IMG/VR virus record: IMGVR_UViG_3300017996_000018
Span: 1 to 23,459 of that record
Strand: one strand, 5' to 3'
DNA length: 23,459 bases
Source: a virus
Position numbers and translations under genes: made by a program. The notes under the pieces were generated by a model, which was given only the letters and a program-made list of their open reading frames with translations, was not told the DNA's origin and ran no database searches. Below, piece by piece: positions 1 to 6,867 of this stretch. Numbering within the stretch: the first letter of the stretch is position 1; each line of letters starts with the position of its first letter.

Positions 1-24
1 GTTCTTGAAGAGGTGGCGCGGTGA
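1..24 (+). CDS. C-terminal end of upstream gene (probably portal protein), partial
   Basis: Only the last seven codons and a TGA are present (VLEEVAR then stop). The TGA at 22-24 overlaps the GTG start of the next gene as GTGA, which is the overlap style seen repeatedly in this block and argues that it is the real end of a translated gene. In phages with a Mu gpF-type minor head protein the gene immediately upstream is usually the portal, so portal is a positional guess only; the residues themselves carry no family signal. Confidence 0.45.
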   Translation, partial: VLEEVAR

Positions 25-812
25 GCGAGACCATCACCGAGACACTCTCCGCCTTCCTGGAGAAAGCGCAGCGTCCCGGCTTACTCGGCTTAGTCGGCAA
101 AGCGGTGCACAAGCGCTGCAAATCGGATCTGGCAAGCTACTTCCGCTATTTGGGCCAAAGAATCACCGAGATGAAGTTCGAGGACCTGGCAGAACCTGGC
201 CGGGGCATCGCTGCGGAACATGCGCGGCACGCCGTCGCGATGCGGATGCACAACCTGCTCCGCTCCCGGCGTCCTCTCCTGAAAGCCTTGCTGCACACGA
301 ACATCGTCGAAGCCATCGGGCAGGCAAACAAGATCCACGTCCTGGCTGAAGCGGATGACGACACCCCAGTGACCGACTATCCCGGCATGACAGCAGACCA
401 GGCAGCAAGCTACGCTGCCCAGAAAGTAGACTCCCTGATCACCGGATTGGATCAAACCAGCCTCGATTCCATTGCCGATGCCGTCAGCACTGGAATCACA
501 GACCGCCTGGGAGTGCCAGGAACCGCGGGCCTGATCAAAGCTGCTACGGATGGCATGTCCACTTACCGGGCGGAAATGATCGCCTCGACCGAGATGAACG
601 ACGCCATGTCGCAGGCGTTTCTGAAAAAGCTTGTGCGGAACGCGGTCGAGTACAAGCAGTGGATTCTTGGCGCAAATCCCTGCGAGGACTGCATCGAAAA
701 CGCGGAGGCCTCGCCGATTCCGGTGGACGAGGACTTTCCCTCTGGAGACGATGCGCCGCCTGCGCACCCGAACTGTGTTTGTGCGGTAGCTGGCGCGAGG
801 GCGCCGCTGTGA
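21..812 (+). CDS. Minor head / head morphogenesis protein (Mu gpF, SPP1 gp7 type)
   Basis: 263 residues. The C-terminal part (about residues 183-256) has the family pattern: an RAEMIASTEM segment, then a Cys pair (C221, C224, in NPCEDC) and a terminal HPNCVC (H249, C252, C254), which together look like a metal-binding knuckle. Proteins of this family are present in a few copies inside the head near the portal and help capsid assembly or DNA ejection. The N-terminal 180 residues are mostly helical and not specific. The GTG start is chosen because it overlaps the upstream stop (GTGA) and has a GAAGAGG purine run about 7 bases before it. The gene sits directly after the presumed portal, the usual position. 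Family assignment is fairly sure; the exact role in this phage is inferred. Confidence 0.85.
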   Translation: MSETITETLSAFLEKAQRPGLLGLVGKAVHKRCKSDLASYFRYLGQRITEMKFEDLAEPGRGIAAEHARHAVAMRMHNLLRSRRPLLKALLHTNIVEAIGQANKIHVLAEADDDTPVTDYPGMTADQAASYAAQKVDSLITGLDQTSLDSIADAVSTGITDRLGVPGTAGLIKAATDGMSTYRAEMIASTEMNDAMSQAFLKKLVRNAVEYKQWILGANPCEDCIENAEASPIPVDEDFPSGDDAPPAHPNCVCAVAGARAPL

Positions 813-889
813 GCCGCCTGATCCAAGGCCGCGAAGCGGTGATTTTCACAGCTCTGCTTTTTGCCGCGGCGGTGATGACGGCCAGATAG
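809..889 (+). CDS. Tiny single-pass membrane protein (26 aa), hypothetical
   Basis: A GTG overlaps the stop of the minor head gene (GTGA at 809-812) and opens a 26-codon frame ending in TAG. The product has a charged start (SRLIQGRE) and then one hydrophobic segment (residues about 10-24, VIFTALLFAAAVM) ending in Arg, so it would be a single-pass membrane peptide. The overlap and the hydrophobic pattern are the only support; no family is recognised. It could be a chance frame filling the gap between two genes. Confidence 0.4.
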   Translation: MSRLIQGREAVIFTALLFAAAVMTAR

Positions 890-895
890 GGACGT

Positions 896-1075
896 GTGTC
901 CTGCAAGTACATTGCGCTCTGCGCCTCCCAAGATGAAGAGCTTTACATTACCATGTGCGCCCGGCCCTGCGAGGGCGATTACTGCGCCCAGCACCAGAAA
1001 AGAATGGACCAGATCGAGCAGCTAGACCGCGAGATGCAGCAGATCGTCCGCGAACATCGAGAAAAGAAAAAATGA
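896..1075 (+). CDS. Small Cys/His protein with charged helical tail (59 aa), hypothetical
   Basis: Frame from GTG 896 to TGA 1073-1075, whose stop overlaps the ATG of the bacterioferritin-like gene (ATGA). Cysteines at residues 3, 9, 21, 25 and 30 and a His at 33 give a C-x3-C-x4-C-x2-H pattern that could bind a metal. Residues 34-59 are a highly charged helix (many Glu, Gln, Arg, Lys). An AGGGA lies a few bases before the GTG. An internal ATG at 953 would remove the first two cysteines, so the start is not certain. No family is recognised. The position directly before a ferritin-like gene may matter: both could handle metal. Confidence 0.55.
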   Translation: MSCKYIALCASQDEELYITMCARPCEGDYCAQHQKRMDQIEQLDREMQQIVREHREKKK

Positions 1076-1533
1076 AAAGCTCCCCGGAAGTGATCAAGGT
1101 TTTAAAAGCTGGGGTCGACGCCGAATCCAGGCTCAACCTGCGCTATCGGCTGGATGCGCGCTCGCTCAAGTTCATGGGCGTCAAAAAAGTGGCCTGCAAG
1201 GCGAAGGATTTCGGCGACGATGCCCACCTCTACATGAAAAAGCTCACCGACCGGATTCTGCTTTTGGGCGGCAGCCCGAGCTACAACTCCGGCGAGATCA
1301 CGGAGCAGACGACAGTGACCGCGCTCCTCAAGAATGAGCTGGCCATGGAAACCGCGATTGTTGCGCCCTACGAGCAGGCGGTGCAGGTTTCGATGAAGGC
1401 CCTCGACGACACCAGCCGGAATCTCTTCGAACACTTATTGAAATGGCATGAGAAGCACATCGGCTGGCTCGAATGCCAGCTTCGCCTGATCGAGGGCATG
1501 GGCGAGGAAGAGTACATCGCCGAGAAACTCTAA
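1072..1533 (+). CDS. Bacterioferritin-like protein with altered ferroxidase site
   Basis: 153 residues, close to the 158 of E. coli Bfr, and alignable without gaps over the first 67 residues. Shared signatures include Glu18, Tyr25, the DRILLLGG stretch of the second helix, LAME in the third helix and HIGWLECQLRLIEGMG in the fourth. Bacterioferritins are four-helix-bundle 24-mers that oxidise and store iron at a di-iron site. By alignment to Bfr, Glu18, Glu94 (here E93) and His130 (here H129) are kept, but Glu51 is Ala51, His54 is Tyr54, Glu127 is His126 (with a Glu at 127) and haem ligand Met52 is His52. Normal ferroxidase chemistry is therefore doubtful. The ATG overlaps the previous stop; a GTG further upstream at 955 would add a chain read out of frame from the 896 gene and was rejected. 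It lies inside the head gene cluster. The fold is secure; the function here is unknown. Confidence 0.85.
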   Translation: MKSSPEVIKVLKAGVDAESRLNLRYRLDARSLKFMGVKKVACKAKDFGDDAHLYMKKLTDRILLLGGSPSYNSGEITEQTTVTALLKNELAMETAIVAPYEQAVQVSMKALDDTSRNLFEHLLKWHEKHIGWLECQLRLIEGMGEEEYIAEKL

Positions 1534-1545
1534 GGAGCAGCACTG

Positions 1546-3636
1546 ATGCCTCTCAAATTCACGAGTCAAGAACGGCGGCAGATCACGCCGCCCTCACCGA
1601 GGATCAACATGGAAATCACTGAGCGAGAATTCTCCACTGCAGAACGCAAGGCCCTGGCGAAGAAAGGCCATGCCATGCCGAACGGCGGCTACCCGATTGT
1701 CAATGGCGAAGACCTGAAAAACGCGATCAAGGCCTTCGGCAGAAATCCCACGCCGGCGGTGAAAGCGCACATCAAGAAGCGCGCCGCCGCGCTTGGGATG
1801 ACAAAAGAACTTCCGGACACCTGGGAATCCGCGAGCTCGCAAGCAGGCTTGCAGTTCATTTCTCAGCAGCACATCGAAGAGGCGGTGAAGTATCTCGCGG
1901 GGAAAGGCCATCTGCCTTACACCGATGCCAGCGGTTCACCGAATCACCGTTTGATGGGCGCGGCCTGGGCCGCATTGCACGGCGGCTACCGAGGGAACAA
2001 GTACGAAGGCCCGGACAAAGGTGCGGCACTCTCCAAACTGAAAGCCCTCTACAAGTCCGAGAAGATGGATACGCCGGAAGAGAGCTTCGCACTAGACGGG
2101 GAATTTTTTCAGGAAGGCCTCGCGAAAGATGATTCCTTCCGCTCGACCGAATCGAAGGTCATGTCTGCGATCCAGGCCAAGATCAAGTCCGGCGAAGACA
2201 TGGACTGCGACGATGACGGCCCGGAAGATGCCGGAATGTGTTCGGGATGCGACTGCAAATGCGGCCAGGCCTTCGGTTGCTGCTGTTGCGCTGAATGCGA
2301 CTGCAAATCTCCGCAGTGGGCCTGGTGCATGGATATGTTCCCGGAGCAAGTCGTCTATTCGATGGAAGGGGAACTCTTCCAATGCGACTACTCAATCGAT
2401 GGGGACGAAGTAACTCTGGGCGATCCGGTGAAAGTCGAAACCAGCTACACCCCGGTCGAGGACGGAGACTGCGACCAGCAAGAGGAGTCCTTCCGGGTTC
2501 TTGCCTGCTCGGCCAGCCAGTTCCAGGAATCGGACTACGACCCGGCCACGGGCAAATTCACCATGACCATCATCAAGCCCGGATTCAATAAGTCGAAAGG
2601 TCGGTTCTATCCCCAGGAAACCTTGAAGCGGGATTACAAAGTGTTTGAGAACGCGAAGATGTTCGCCGACCACCAAACAGAGAAAGACGCGAAAGAGCGT
2701 CCCGAGGGCTCGGTCAATAACTGGGTGGCGCAGGTGTCAAGCGTCTGGCCGGAGTCGGACGGCACCATCAAAGGCAGCGGAGTGGTCATCGATCCGCCGT
2801 TCAAGGCGAAGCTTGACGCACTGAAAGAGCAAGGACTATTGCACGAAATGGGCGTCTCCATCCGAGCGATCGGGGAAGCCAGCGAGCAGGAGCGGGAAGG
2901 GGTTTCGACGAACGTCGTCGAAGCGCTGATCGCCGCGCGCTCGGTCGATTTTGTCACCTACGCTGGCGCGGGCGGCCAGATTGAGGCGATGGAGTCGGAG
3001 AAGTTCGACAACGAACTGGATGTGGACCTAGTCACGGAAGCGGTGCTCCGCAAACGCCGGCCAGACCTCATCCAGCTCGTTGAAACCCATGCCCAGGAGA
3101 CAGCCGTGAAGTCACTAGAACAGCAGTTGAAGGAAAGCCAGACCGAACTCGCCAAACTGACCAAGACGAACGCCGATCTCTCCGCCAAATTCGAGGAAGC
3201 AAAAGCCGCAGCCACGAAAGCGGAGACGGAGAAGGCCGCCGCCATCAAAGAGAAAACCGACCTCGCCGTCAAATTAACCGAGGCCGACAACAAAGCCACA
3301 GCCGCCGAGAAAGCATCCCAGAAAGTCGCGGCGCAGAGCGAACTCACGAAGATGCTCTCCGAATCGAAGCTCCCCGAAATCTCCCAGGCGCGGATCCGCA
3401 AGCAGTTCGCGGAAGCCGAGTCAACCGACGGGATTAAGGAAGCGATCACCGAAGAGGCCGCTTACGTGAAGCAGCTCGGCACGAATCGTCCTGCCCCGAA
3501 GAATCTCGGAGCCTCGGACAACGGCCACACCCACGAGCGGGAAACTGTGGAAGTTTCGCAGAAGGACATGGCGGAGGCCTTCAAGCTCCTGCCCGGACTC
3601 TCCGACGCGGAAGCCACGCTCGCTGGCAAGCTGTAG
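1546..3636 (+). CDS. Capsid maturation protease / scaffold fusion with cysteine-rich insert
   Basis: 696 residues. In order: an N-terminal helical region (25-95) containing KAFGRNPTPAVKAHIKKRA; a conserved-looking segment (118-172, HLPYTDASG..RLMGAAWAALHGGYRG); a patch with 12 cysteines between 221 and 261; a prohead-protease-like domain (about 335-480) with candidate catalytic His376 (in FADHQ) and Ser438 (in GVSIRA) and the closing VDFVTYAGAGG; and a long Ala/Lys/Glu coiled coil (510-645) typical of scaffold or delta domains. Such proteins scaffold the procapsid and then cleave themselves and the capsid protein. The ATG has AAGGAG 8 bases upstream. It precedes the decoration and capsid genes, as expected. 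Protease assignment rests on motif and position; the cysteine patch and N-terminal half are not explained by it. Confidence 0.8.
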   Translation: MPLKFTSQERRQITPPSPRINMEITEREFSTAERKALAKKGHAMPNGGYPIVNGEDLKNAIKAFGRNPTPAVKAHIKKRAAALGMTKELPDTWESASSQAGLQFISQQHIEEAVKYLAGKGHLPYTDASGSPNHRLMGAAWAALHGGYRGNKYEGPDKGAALSKLKALYKSEKMDTPEESFALDGEFFQEGLAKDDSFRSTESKVMSAIQAKIKSGEDMDCDDDGPEDAGMCSGCDCKCGQAFGCCCCAECDCKSPQWAWCMDMFPEQVVYSMEGELFQCDYSIDGDEVTLGDPVKVETSYTPVEDGDCDQQEESFRVLACSASQFQESDYDPATGKFTMTIIKPGFNKSKGRFYPQETLKRDYKVFENAKMFADHQTEKDAKERPEGSVNNWVAQVSSVWPESDGTIKGSGVVIDPPFKAKLDALKEQGLLHEMGVSIRAIGEASEQEREGVSTNVVEALIAARSVDFVTYAGAGGQIEAMESEKFDNELDVDLVTEAVLRKRRPDLIQLVETHAQETAVKSLEQQLKESQTELAKLTKTNADLSAKFEEAKAAATKAETEKAAAIKEKTDLAVKLTEADNKATAAEKASQKVAAQSELTKMLSESKLPEISQARIRKQFAEAESTDGIKEAITEEAAYVKQLGTNRPAPKNLGASDNGHTHERETVEVSQKDMAEAFKLLPGLSDAEATLAGKL

Positions 3637-3664
3637 ACAAAACCCGTTTCAAAACACGAACAAA

Positions 3665-3694
3665 TTCCAAATCGTTCCAAATCGTTCCAACCGG
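3665..3694 (+). repeat. 10-bp tandem repeat in the gap before the decoration gene
   Basis: TTCCAAATCG occurs twice head to tail (3665-3674, 3675-3684), followed by a partial third copy TTCCAACCGG. It lies in the 99-base gap between the protease/scaffold stop and the decoration gene. It may be an operator-like or mRNA element, or simple slippage; nothing decides between these. Confidence 0.5.
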
Positions 3695-3735
3695 TCCTGG
3701 GCGGATAGCTCCAGGCCAAAGGAGAAAACCGTCCC

Positions 3736-4191
3736 ATGAGAAACTTCTATGAAACTGGGGACAACCTGTCGTTTGTTGCCTCCCAAATCGTCGCCCCACA
3801 GCATTCTTCGGGCGATACCTATACCAGCCTCGTCGGACCCGGCGAAGGGGCAACCACGCCCATCAACCTGGTCGAAGATTCTGATCCCGTTGTGATCGGG
3901 CGCATCGTCGGCGTCTCGAATATGGACGCGGTGTTTGCAACCGATGTGATCGTGATTTCAACTCGCGGCGTCTACACCCTGTCGGTGAAGGCGAACGCCA
4001 CCGCCGGCATCCACATCGGCGAAACCGTCTACATCGATCCCGTCGCGGCCACATTGAGCGACAACCCGGCTGGCATCCCGTTCGGCTGCGCTTTGGCCGC
4101 GGTGGTTGGCGGAGCGACCACGACCATCCAGGTCAAGCTCTTCGGGCAGACCCCGGATTCGAACGGCTACCAGGGCGGCATCGGCAGCTAA
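3736..4191 (+). CDS. Capsid decoration (cement) protein, DUF2190-like
   Basis: 151 residues, rich in beta-strand, no membrane segment. The stretch from about residue 52 to 134 (GRIVGVSNMDAV, RGVYTLSVKANA, GIHIGETVYIDP, PFGCALAAVVGGATTTIQVKL) follows the DUF2190 pattern: a first-strand GVA-type segment, a GV(Y/F).L.K block, a GE.VY.D block, and a closing G.A.......T..V.L strand. Family members are small capsid cement proteins that trimerise on the outer shell. Position between protease/scaffold and major capsid genes agrees. An AAAGGAG is 11 bases before the ATG. A strong hairpin terminator follows at once, so this gene can be the last on its transcript. Confident on type. Confidence 0.8.
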   Translation: MRNFYETGDNLSFVASQIVAPQHSSGDTYTSLVGPGEGATTPINLVEDSDPVVIGRIVGVSNMDAVFATDVIVISTRGVYTLSVKANATAGIHIGETVYIDPVAATLSDNPAGIPFGCALAAVVGGATTTIQVKLFGQTPDSNGYQGGIGS

Positions 4192-4222
4192 TAACAAGCT
4201 CCAGATCGGCGGCGACCTTTCC

Positions 4223-4260
4223 AGGCTGGGCTCAAAAAGCCCAGCCTTTCGTTTCAGTTT
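4223..4260 (+). terminator. Rho-independent terminator between decoration and capsid genes
   Basis: A perfect 10-bp inverted repeat (AGGCTGGGCT 4223-4232, AGCCCAGCCT 4238-4247) with a 5-base CAAAA loop, followed by TTCGTTTCAGTTT. The GC-rich stem plus T-rich tail is the classical pattern, although the T run is interrupted. It would reduce or end transcription after the decoration gene. Confidence 0.75.
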
Positions 4261-4277
4261 CACAAATTCAAAACACA

Positions 4278-4301
4278 CCGGCCTCAGTGCCGGCTGAGGA
4301 G
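4278..4301 (+). promoter_or_regulatory. Alternative hairpins over the capsid-gene ribosome binding site
   Basis: Two mutually exclusive small hairpins can form. CCGGC (4278-4282) can pair with GCCGG (4289-4293), leaving the Shine-Dalgarno free. CCTCAG (4282-4287) can pair with CTGAGG (4294-4299), which hides the GAGGAG Shine-Dalgarno at 4296-4301. The capsid ATG is at 4310, 8 bases after that site. The pairings are seen in the sequence; any switch function is inference. Confidence 0.45.
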
Positions 4302-4309
4302 AAATTACT

Positions 4310-5503
4310 ATGAAAGACTTTTTGGAAGTGATGGAGGAAGGCGGCAAGCTTGAATCTTCCCTCACCGACGTCCGGCACCGCATTGCAAATTTTGACGAAA
4401 AGCTCGTGAAGTTCATCGAGCTCTGCGCCAACAAACCCGGCTACTCGTCCGCGAAACACCGTTTCCTCATGACCGAAGCGGAATCCACCGCAGATTTCCC
4501 CTTCCTGTTTGGAACCGTCCTCGAACGGCAGCTTTATGCCAAGTACAAGGCCGCAGTCCCCGACTGGCGCGATTACATCAAGGTCGGAACCCAGAACGAC
4601 TTCCGTCCGGCCTGGGTGATCGGCATCAACGGCGTGCAGGGCGTTCTGCCTGCAGTCGCGCTGCGCGGCGAGTATCCGAACGATGGCGCGCTCGTCGACG
4701 GCAAGGTGCAAATCCTTCTCCAGAAGTATGGCCGCGAATTCGGCCTGGCCTGGGAAGCCATGATCAACGACGATCTTGGCGCCTTCTCCGATTTGGCCGA
4801 GCGTTTCGCCACCGCGGCGCTGCGCTCCGAGTACAACTTCGCAACCAGCCTGTACGCGACCGCTACGGGACCGAGCACGAGTCTTTTCGGCTCTCCAATC
4901 GCGCACCCGTTGTATCCTTCCGGCTCGACCTACGGAAACATCACGAACCTGTTCTCCGGGTCCGGGTCGGTGTTCTCCATCACGAACCTCGCGGCGGCGG
5001 CTTCGGCCATGCGCCGGTTCCGCGATTATGACGGGCAGCCCGTCATCTTCGACGGCTTCGAGCTGGTCGTTCCGCCTGCTCTCGAAATTCCGATGCTGCA
5101 GGCCTTGAACCCCGCAAACATCATCCAGTCGGGCGGCGACGCGACGGCCGGCGCCAAGGCGCTGATCCGCAGCTCGTCGAACACGGTGCCGATGCTGAAC
5201 ATCACCGGCCACGTGAATCCTTATCTGCCCATCATCACCACGACTGGTACATACGGATCGACAAACTGGTACCTGTTCGGGAGGCTGACCAATGCCGGCT
5301 ATGCCGCGCGGATGAACTTCCTGCGCGGACACGAGTCGCCGGAACTGTGCATGAAGAACCCGAACAAAGTGGCCGTCGGGGGAGCCAGCATGTCCCCGCT
5401 CGAAGGCGACTACGAGTCGGATGCGATCCGCTGGAGAATCCGTCACATCTTCGGTGGAACCCAAGTTGACCCGAACTACGCCGCGGCCTTCATCGGTCAG
5501 TAG
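4310..5503 (+). CDS. Major capsid protein, HK97 fold
   Basis: 397 residues. A short charged helical N-terminus (1-50) may be a delta-like region. Residues 138-175 (GREFGLAWEAMINDDLGAFSDL) match the well-known P-domain/spine-helix signature of HK97-fold capsid proteins, of the kind seen in Mu gpT-type and siphophage capsids (REA.INDDLGAF). The central A-domain (about 245-300) and the C-terminal GHESPE....RWRIRHIFGG segment are also typical. It forms the icosahedral shell after proteolytic maturation by the upstream protease. The start has GAGGAG 8 bases upstream. The gene stands alone between two hairpin terminators, which fits its need for the highest expression in the block. A long reverse-strand frame over the same bases is a shadow. 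Confidence 0.9.
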   Translation: MKDFLEVMEEGGKLESSLTDVRHRIANFDEKLVKFIELCANKPGYSSAKHRFLMTEAESTADFPFLFGTVLERQLYAKYKAAVPDWRDYIKVGTQNDFRPAWVIGINGVQGVLPAVALRGEYPNDGALVDGKVQILLQKYGREFGLAWEAMINDDLGAFSDLAERFATAALRSEYNFATSLYATATGPSTSLFGSPIAHPLYPSGSTYGNITNLFSGSGSVFSITNLAAAASAMRRFRDYDGQPVIFDGFELVVPPALEIPMLQALNPANIIQSGGDATAGAKALIRSSSNTVPMLNITGHVNPYLPIITTTGTYGSTNWYLFGRLTNAGYAARMNFLRGHESPELCMKNPNKVAVGGASMSPLEGDYESDAIRWRIRHIFGGTQVDPNYAAAFIGQ

Positions 5504-5523
5504 GTAGTCTCGCGGTCCGGAAG

Positions 5524-5570
5524 CGGGGGGAGCCTCGTCGCAACCCCTTTTCTCCCCCCGTTTCTGTTTC
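5524..5570 (+). terminator. Terminator hairpin after the capsid gene
   Basis: A perfect 9-bp repeat CGGGGGGAG (5524-5532) and CTCCCCCCG (5552-5560) with a 19-base loop, followed by TTTCTGTTTCTG. The stem is very GC-rich; the loop is long and the T tail interrupted, so it is probably a partial terminator that steps down expression after the capsid gene. Confidence 0.6.
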
Positions 5571-5577
5571 TGCACGA

Positions 5578-5593
5578 TTTCGATATTTCGATA
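5578..5593 (+). repeat. Tandem 8-bp repeat (TTTCGATA x2)
   Basis: TTTCGATA is repeated twice head to tail in the gap between the capsid terminator and the next small gene. It is AT-rich compared with its surroundings and could be part of a promoter or a protein site, but no clear -35/-10 pair is seen. Confidence 0.4.
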
Positions 5594-5613
5594 TTGCTGC
5601 GCCTGGAGGCACC

Positions 5614-5814
5614 ATGTCTAAGAACCTGGATGCACCGAACAGCGGAAACGGCTCGGCCGGAAACACGGCGGAACCTTCCGGCACGGAAACCGTAACCGAC
5701 TCGCAGTGCGATAAAACCACTGCAGTCTATGTCCCTGCCTCTGCGGGCTCTGGAGCTTTGACCGGCGCGGGGGTTTCCTCGACCCAGCCGGACTCACTCG
5801 ACGAAGGCAACTAA
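5614..5814 (+). CDS. Small Ser/Gly/Thr-rich hypothetical protein (66 aa)
   Basis: 66 residues, low-complexity and probably disordered (Ser, Gly, Thr, Asn and Ala dominate), one Cys, no hydrophobic segment. ATG has TGGAGG about 5-6 bases upstream. It follows the capsid terminator and ends directly at the start of the next gene. Position between the capsid and head-tail adaptor genes is often filled by small accessory head proteins, but no family is recognised. Confidence 0.6.
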   Translation: MSKNLDAPNSGNGSAGNTAEPSGTETVTDSQCDKTTAVYVPASAGSGALTGAGVSSTQPDSLDEGN

Positions 5815-5991
5815 GTGCTGCAGCCGGTCGTCATCATTCCGAGCAACTCGGCTGAACCGCGCTTGACACCGGAGGAAATCGAGGAGATTGCCCGCTTCGC
5901 CTACACGGCGCACGACCATAGCGGCTCAACGCCGGCGCAGCCGAGTTTCTGGCTGAGAAGCGACTGCGATCTGTCGCACTTCTGGAACTAG
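5815..5991 (+). CDS. Small hypothetical protein (58 aa)
   Basis: The GTG start directly abuts the TAA of the previous gene, and the frame runs 58 codons to TAG. The product has a Pro/Val-rich start, an acidic helix (LTPEEIEEIARFAY) and an aromatic C-terminus (FWLRSDCDLSHFWN). It ends 9 bases before the adaptor gene. No family is recognised. The helix followed by an aromatic tail and the gene-to-gene spacing make it likely to be translated. Confidence 0.55.
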   Translation: MLQPVVIIPSNSAEPRLTPEEIEEIARFAYTAHDHSGSTPAQPSFWLRSDCDLSHFWN

Positions 5992-6000
5992 AGTCAACCT

Positions 6001-6438
6001 ATGTCCTTCACCTACAGCCTGCCCCCCGAAGGGATCGTTGATCAGATGCGCCTATTGATCGGCGACACGAACTCCGCCAACCCGAACTTCCAGGATGAAG
6101 AGTTGCAGACCATCGCGAACATCATCGGTGGCATGGAGTCTGGCTGGCCGACGGTTGCCTGGGGAGCGATTCCGCAGAACGAGTTACTTCTGCTCTGCTG
6201 CGCGCAGGCAATGGACTGTCTAGCCAGCCGAGTGGCGAGTTTTAGCAGCGGACAGACCGTTACCATCGGCGATTACAAGCTCACCGGCAAGGACCAGGTC
6301 AAGGCGATTCAAGACATCGCGAACCGCTTCCGCGATGCCGTCAACAATTTGCCAGCCTGGGGAATCATCGAAGAGAACCTCTGCGGCTTCAACGAGATGG
6401 TCATCATTCGGAACTGGGTGCTGAGGACGGAGCTGTAA
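6001..6438 (+). CDS. Head-tail adaptor (connector) protein, gp6/gp15-like
   Basis: 145 residues, mainly helical. The N-terminus (RLLIGDTNSANPNFQDEELQTI) is the pattern of small head-tail adaptor proteins: a short helix with IGDT, followed by an F.DEEL element before a long helix. Such adaptors form a ring under the portal and carry the stopper protein. The next genes are in the fixed order stopper, gp10-like, terminator, which supports the call more than sequence alone. The ATG has no strong Shine-Dalgarno; AGAGTCAA lies just upstream. Confidence 0.7.
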   Translation: MSFTYSLPPEGIVDQMRLLIGDTNSANPNFQDEELQTIANIIGGMESGWPTVAWGAIPQNELLLLCCAQAMDCLASRVASFSSGQTVTIGDYKLTGKDQVKAIQDIANRFRDAVNNLPAWGIIEENLCGFNEMVIIRNWVLRTEL

Positions 6439-6444
6439 CTTTCG

Positions 6445-6867
6445 ATGTCCGACAACTTCACCGATCCCTTCGATTCGCTCCTCAACCAGACGGCGAGCGT
6501 CATGGTGCGCGACGTGTCCGGCGCGGACGGCTATGGGCAGGCAAACCCGGCCTTTACGACTGTCGCAACCGGGGTGCCTTGCCGCATTTCAACGGCGGCA
6601 GTCCCAAGCGACAAAGAATTCCTGGCGAAGTTCAAGATGGACATCGCTTACAAAAAAGTCCTCTTGCGCCCCTGGTTTCTTGATCCCGCGCCCGACGGCT
6701 CCTATGTTCCGAATCACGTCGTCGGCGCGACGACCTACAACACCGAACCACTCACGCACGATCACTGGTTCCAGATCGACGGCCAGAATTTCGACATCTT
6801 CGAGCTGCACAACCCGGGCGGCATGAATCATCACCTCGAAGCCTGGTGCCGGCTGATTCTGCCGTAA
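6445..6867 (+). CDS. Head closure (stopper) protein, probable
   Basis: 140 residues, beta-rich. It begins with a short helix, then strands (ASVMVRDVSGADGYGQ, GVPCRIST), and ends with the H.FQIDGQNFDIFEL..PGGMNHHLEAWCRLIL segment. A small barrel with a late W..ID...Y.V......... block is typical of phage head-closure proteins (SPP1 gp16, HK97 gp7 type). These bind under the adaptor ring and prevent DNA leakage. The call leans on gene order; the individual motifs are weak. Confidence 0.6.
   Translation: MSDNFTDPFDSLLNQTASVMVRDVSGADGYGQANPAFTTVATGVPCRISTAAVPSDKEFLAKFKMDIAYKKVLLRPWFLDPAPDGSYVPNHVVGATTYNTEPLTHDHWFQIDGQNFDIFELHNPGGMNHHLEAWCRLILP

Noticed and set aside
955-1071. Upstream GTG start extending the bacterioferritin-like protein by 39 residues
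   Set aside because: The extension aligns with nothing in bacterioferritins, is Arg/Pro-rich and overlaps the small Cys/His gene; ATG 1072 matches the family start and gives an ATGA overlap.
3696-3715. CCTGG/CCAGG hairpin as a terminator after the protease gene
   Set aside because: Only 5 bp with a 10-base loop and no T run; likely chance.
4268-5575. Long reverse-strand open frame (435 codons) over the capsid gene
   Set aside because: It exactly overlies a well-supported capsid gene, has no ribosome binding site and reads as low-complexity Arg/Gly/Val-rich sequence typical of the antisense of GC-rich coding DNA.
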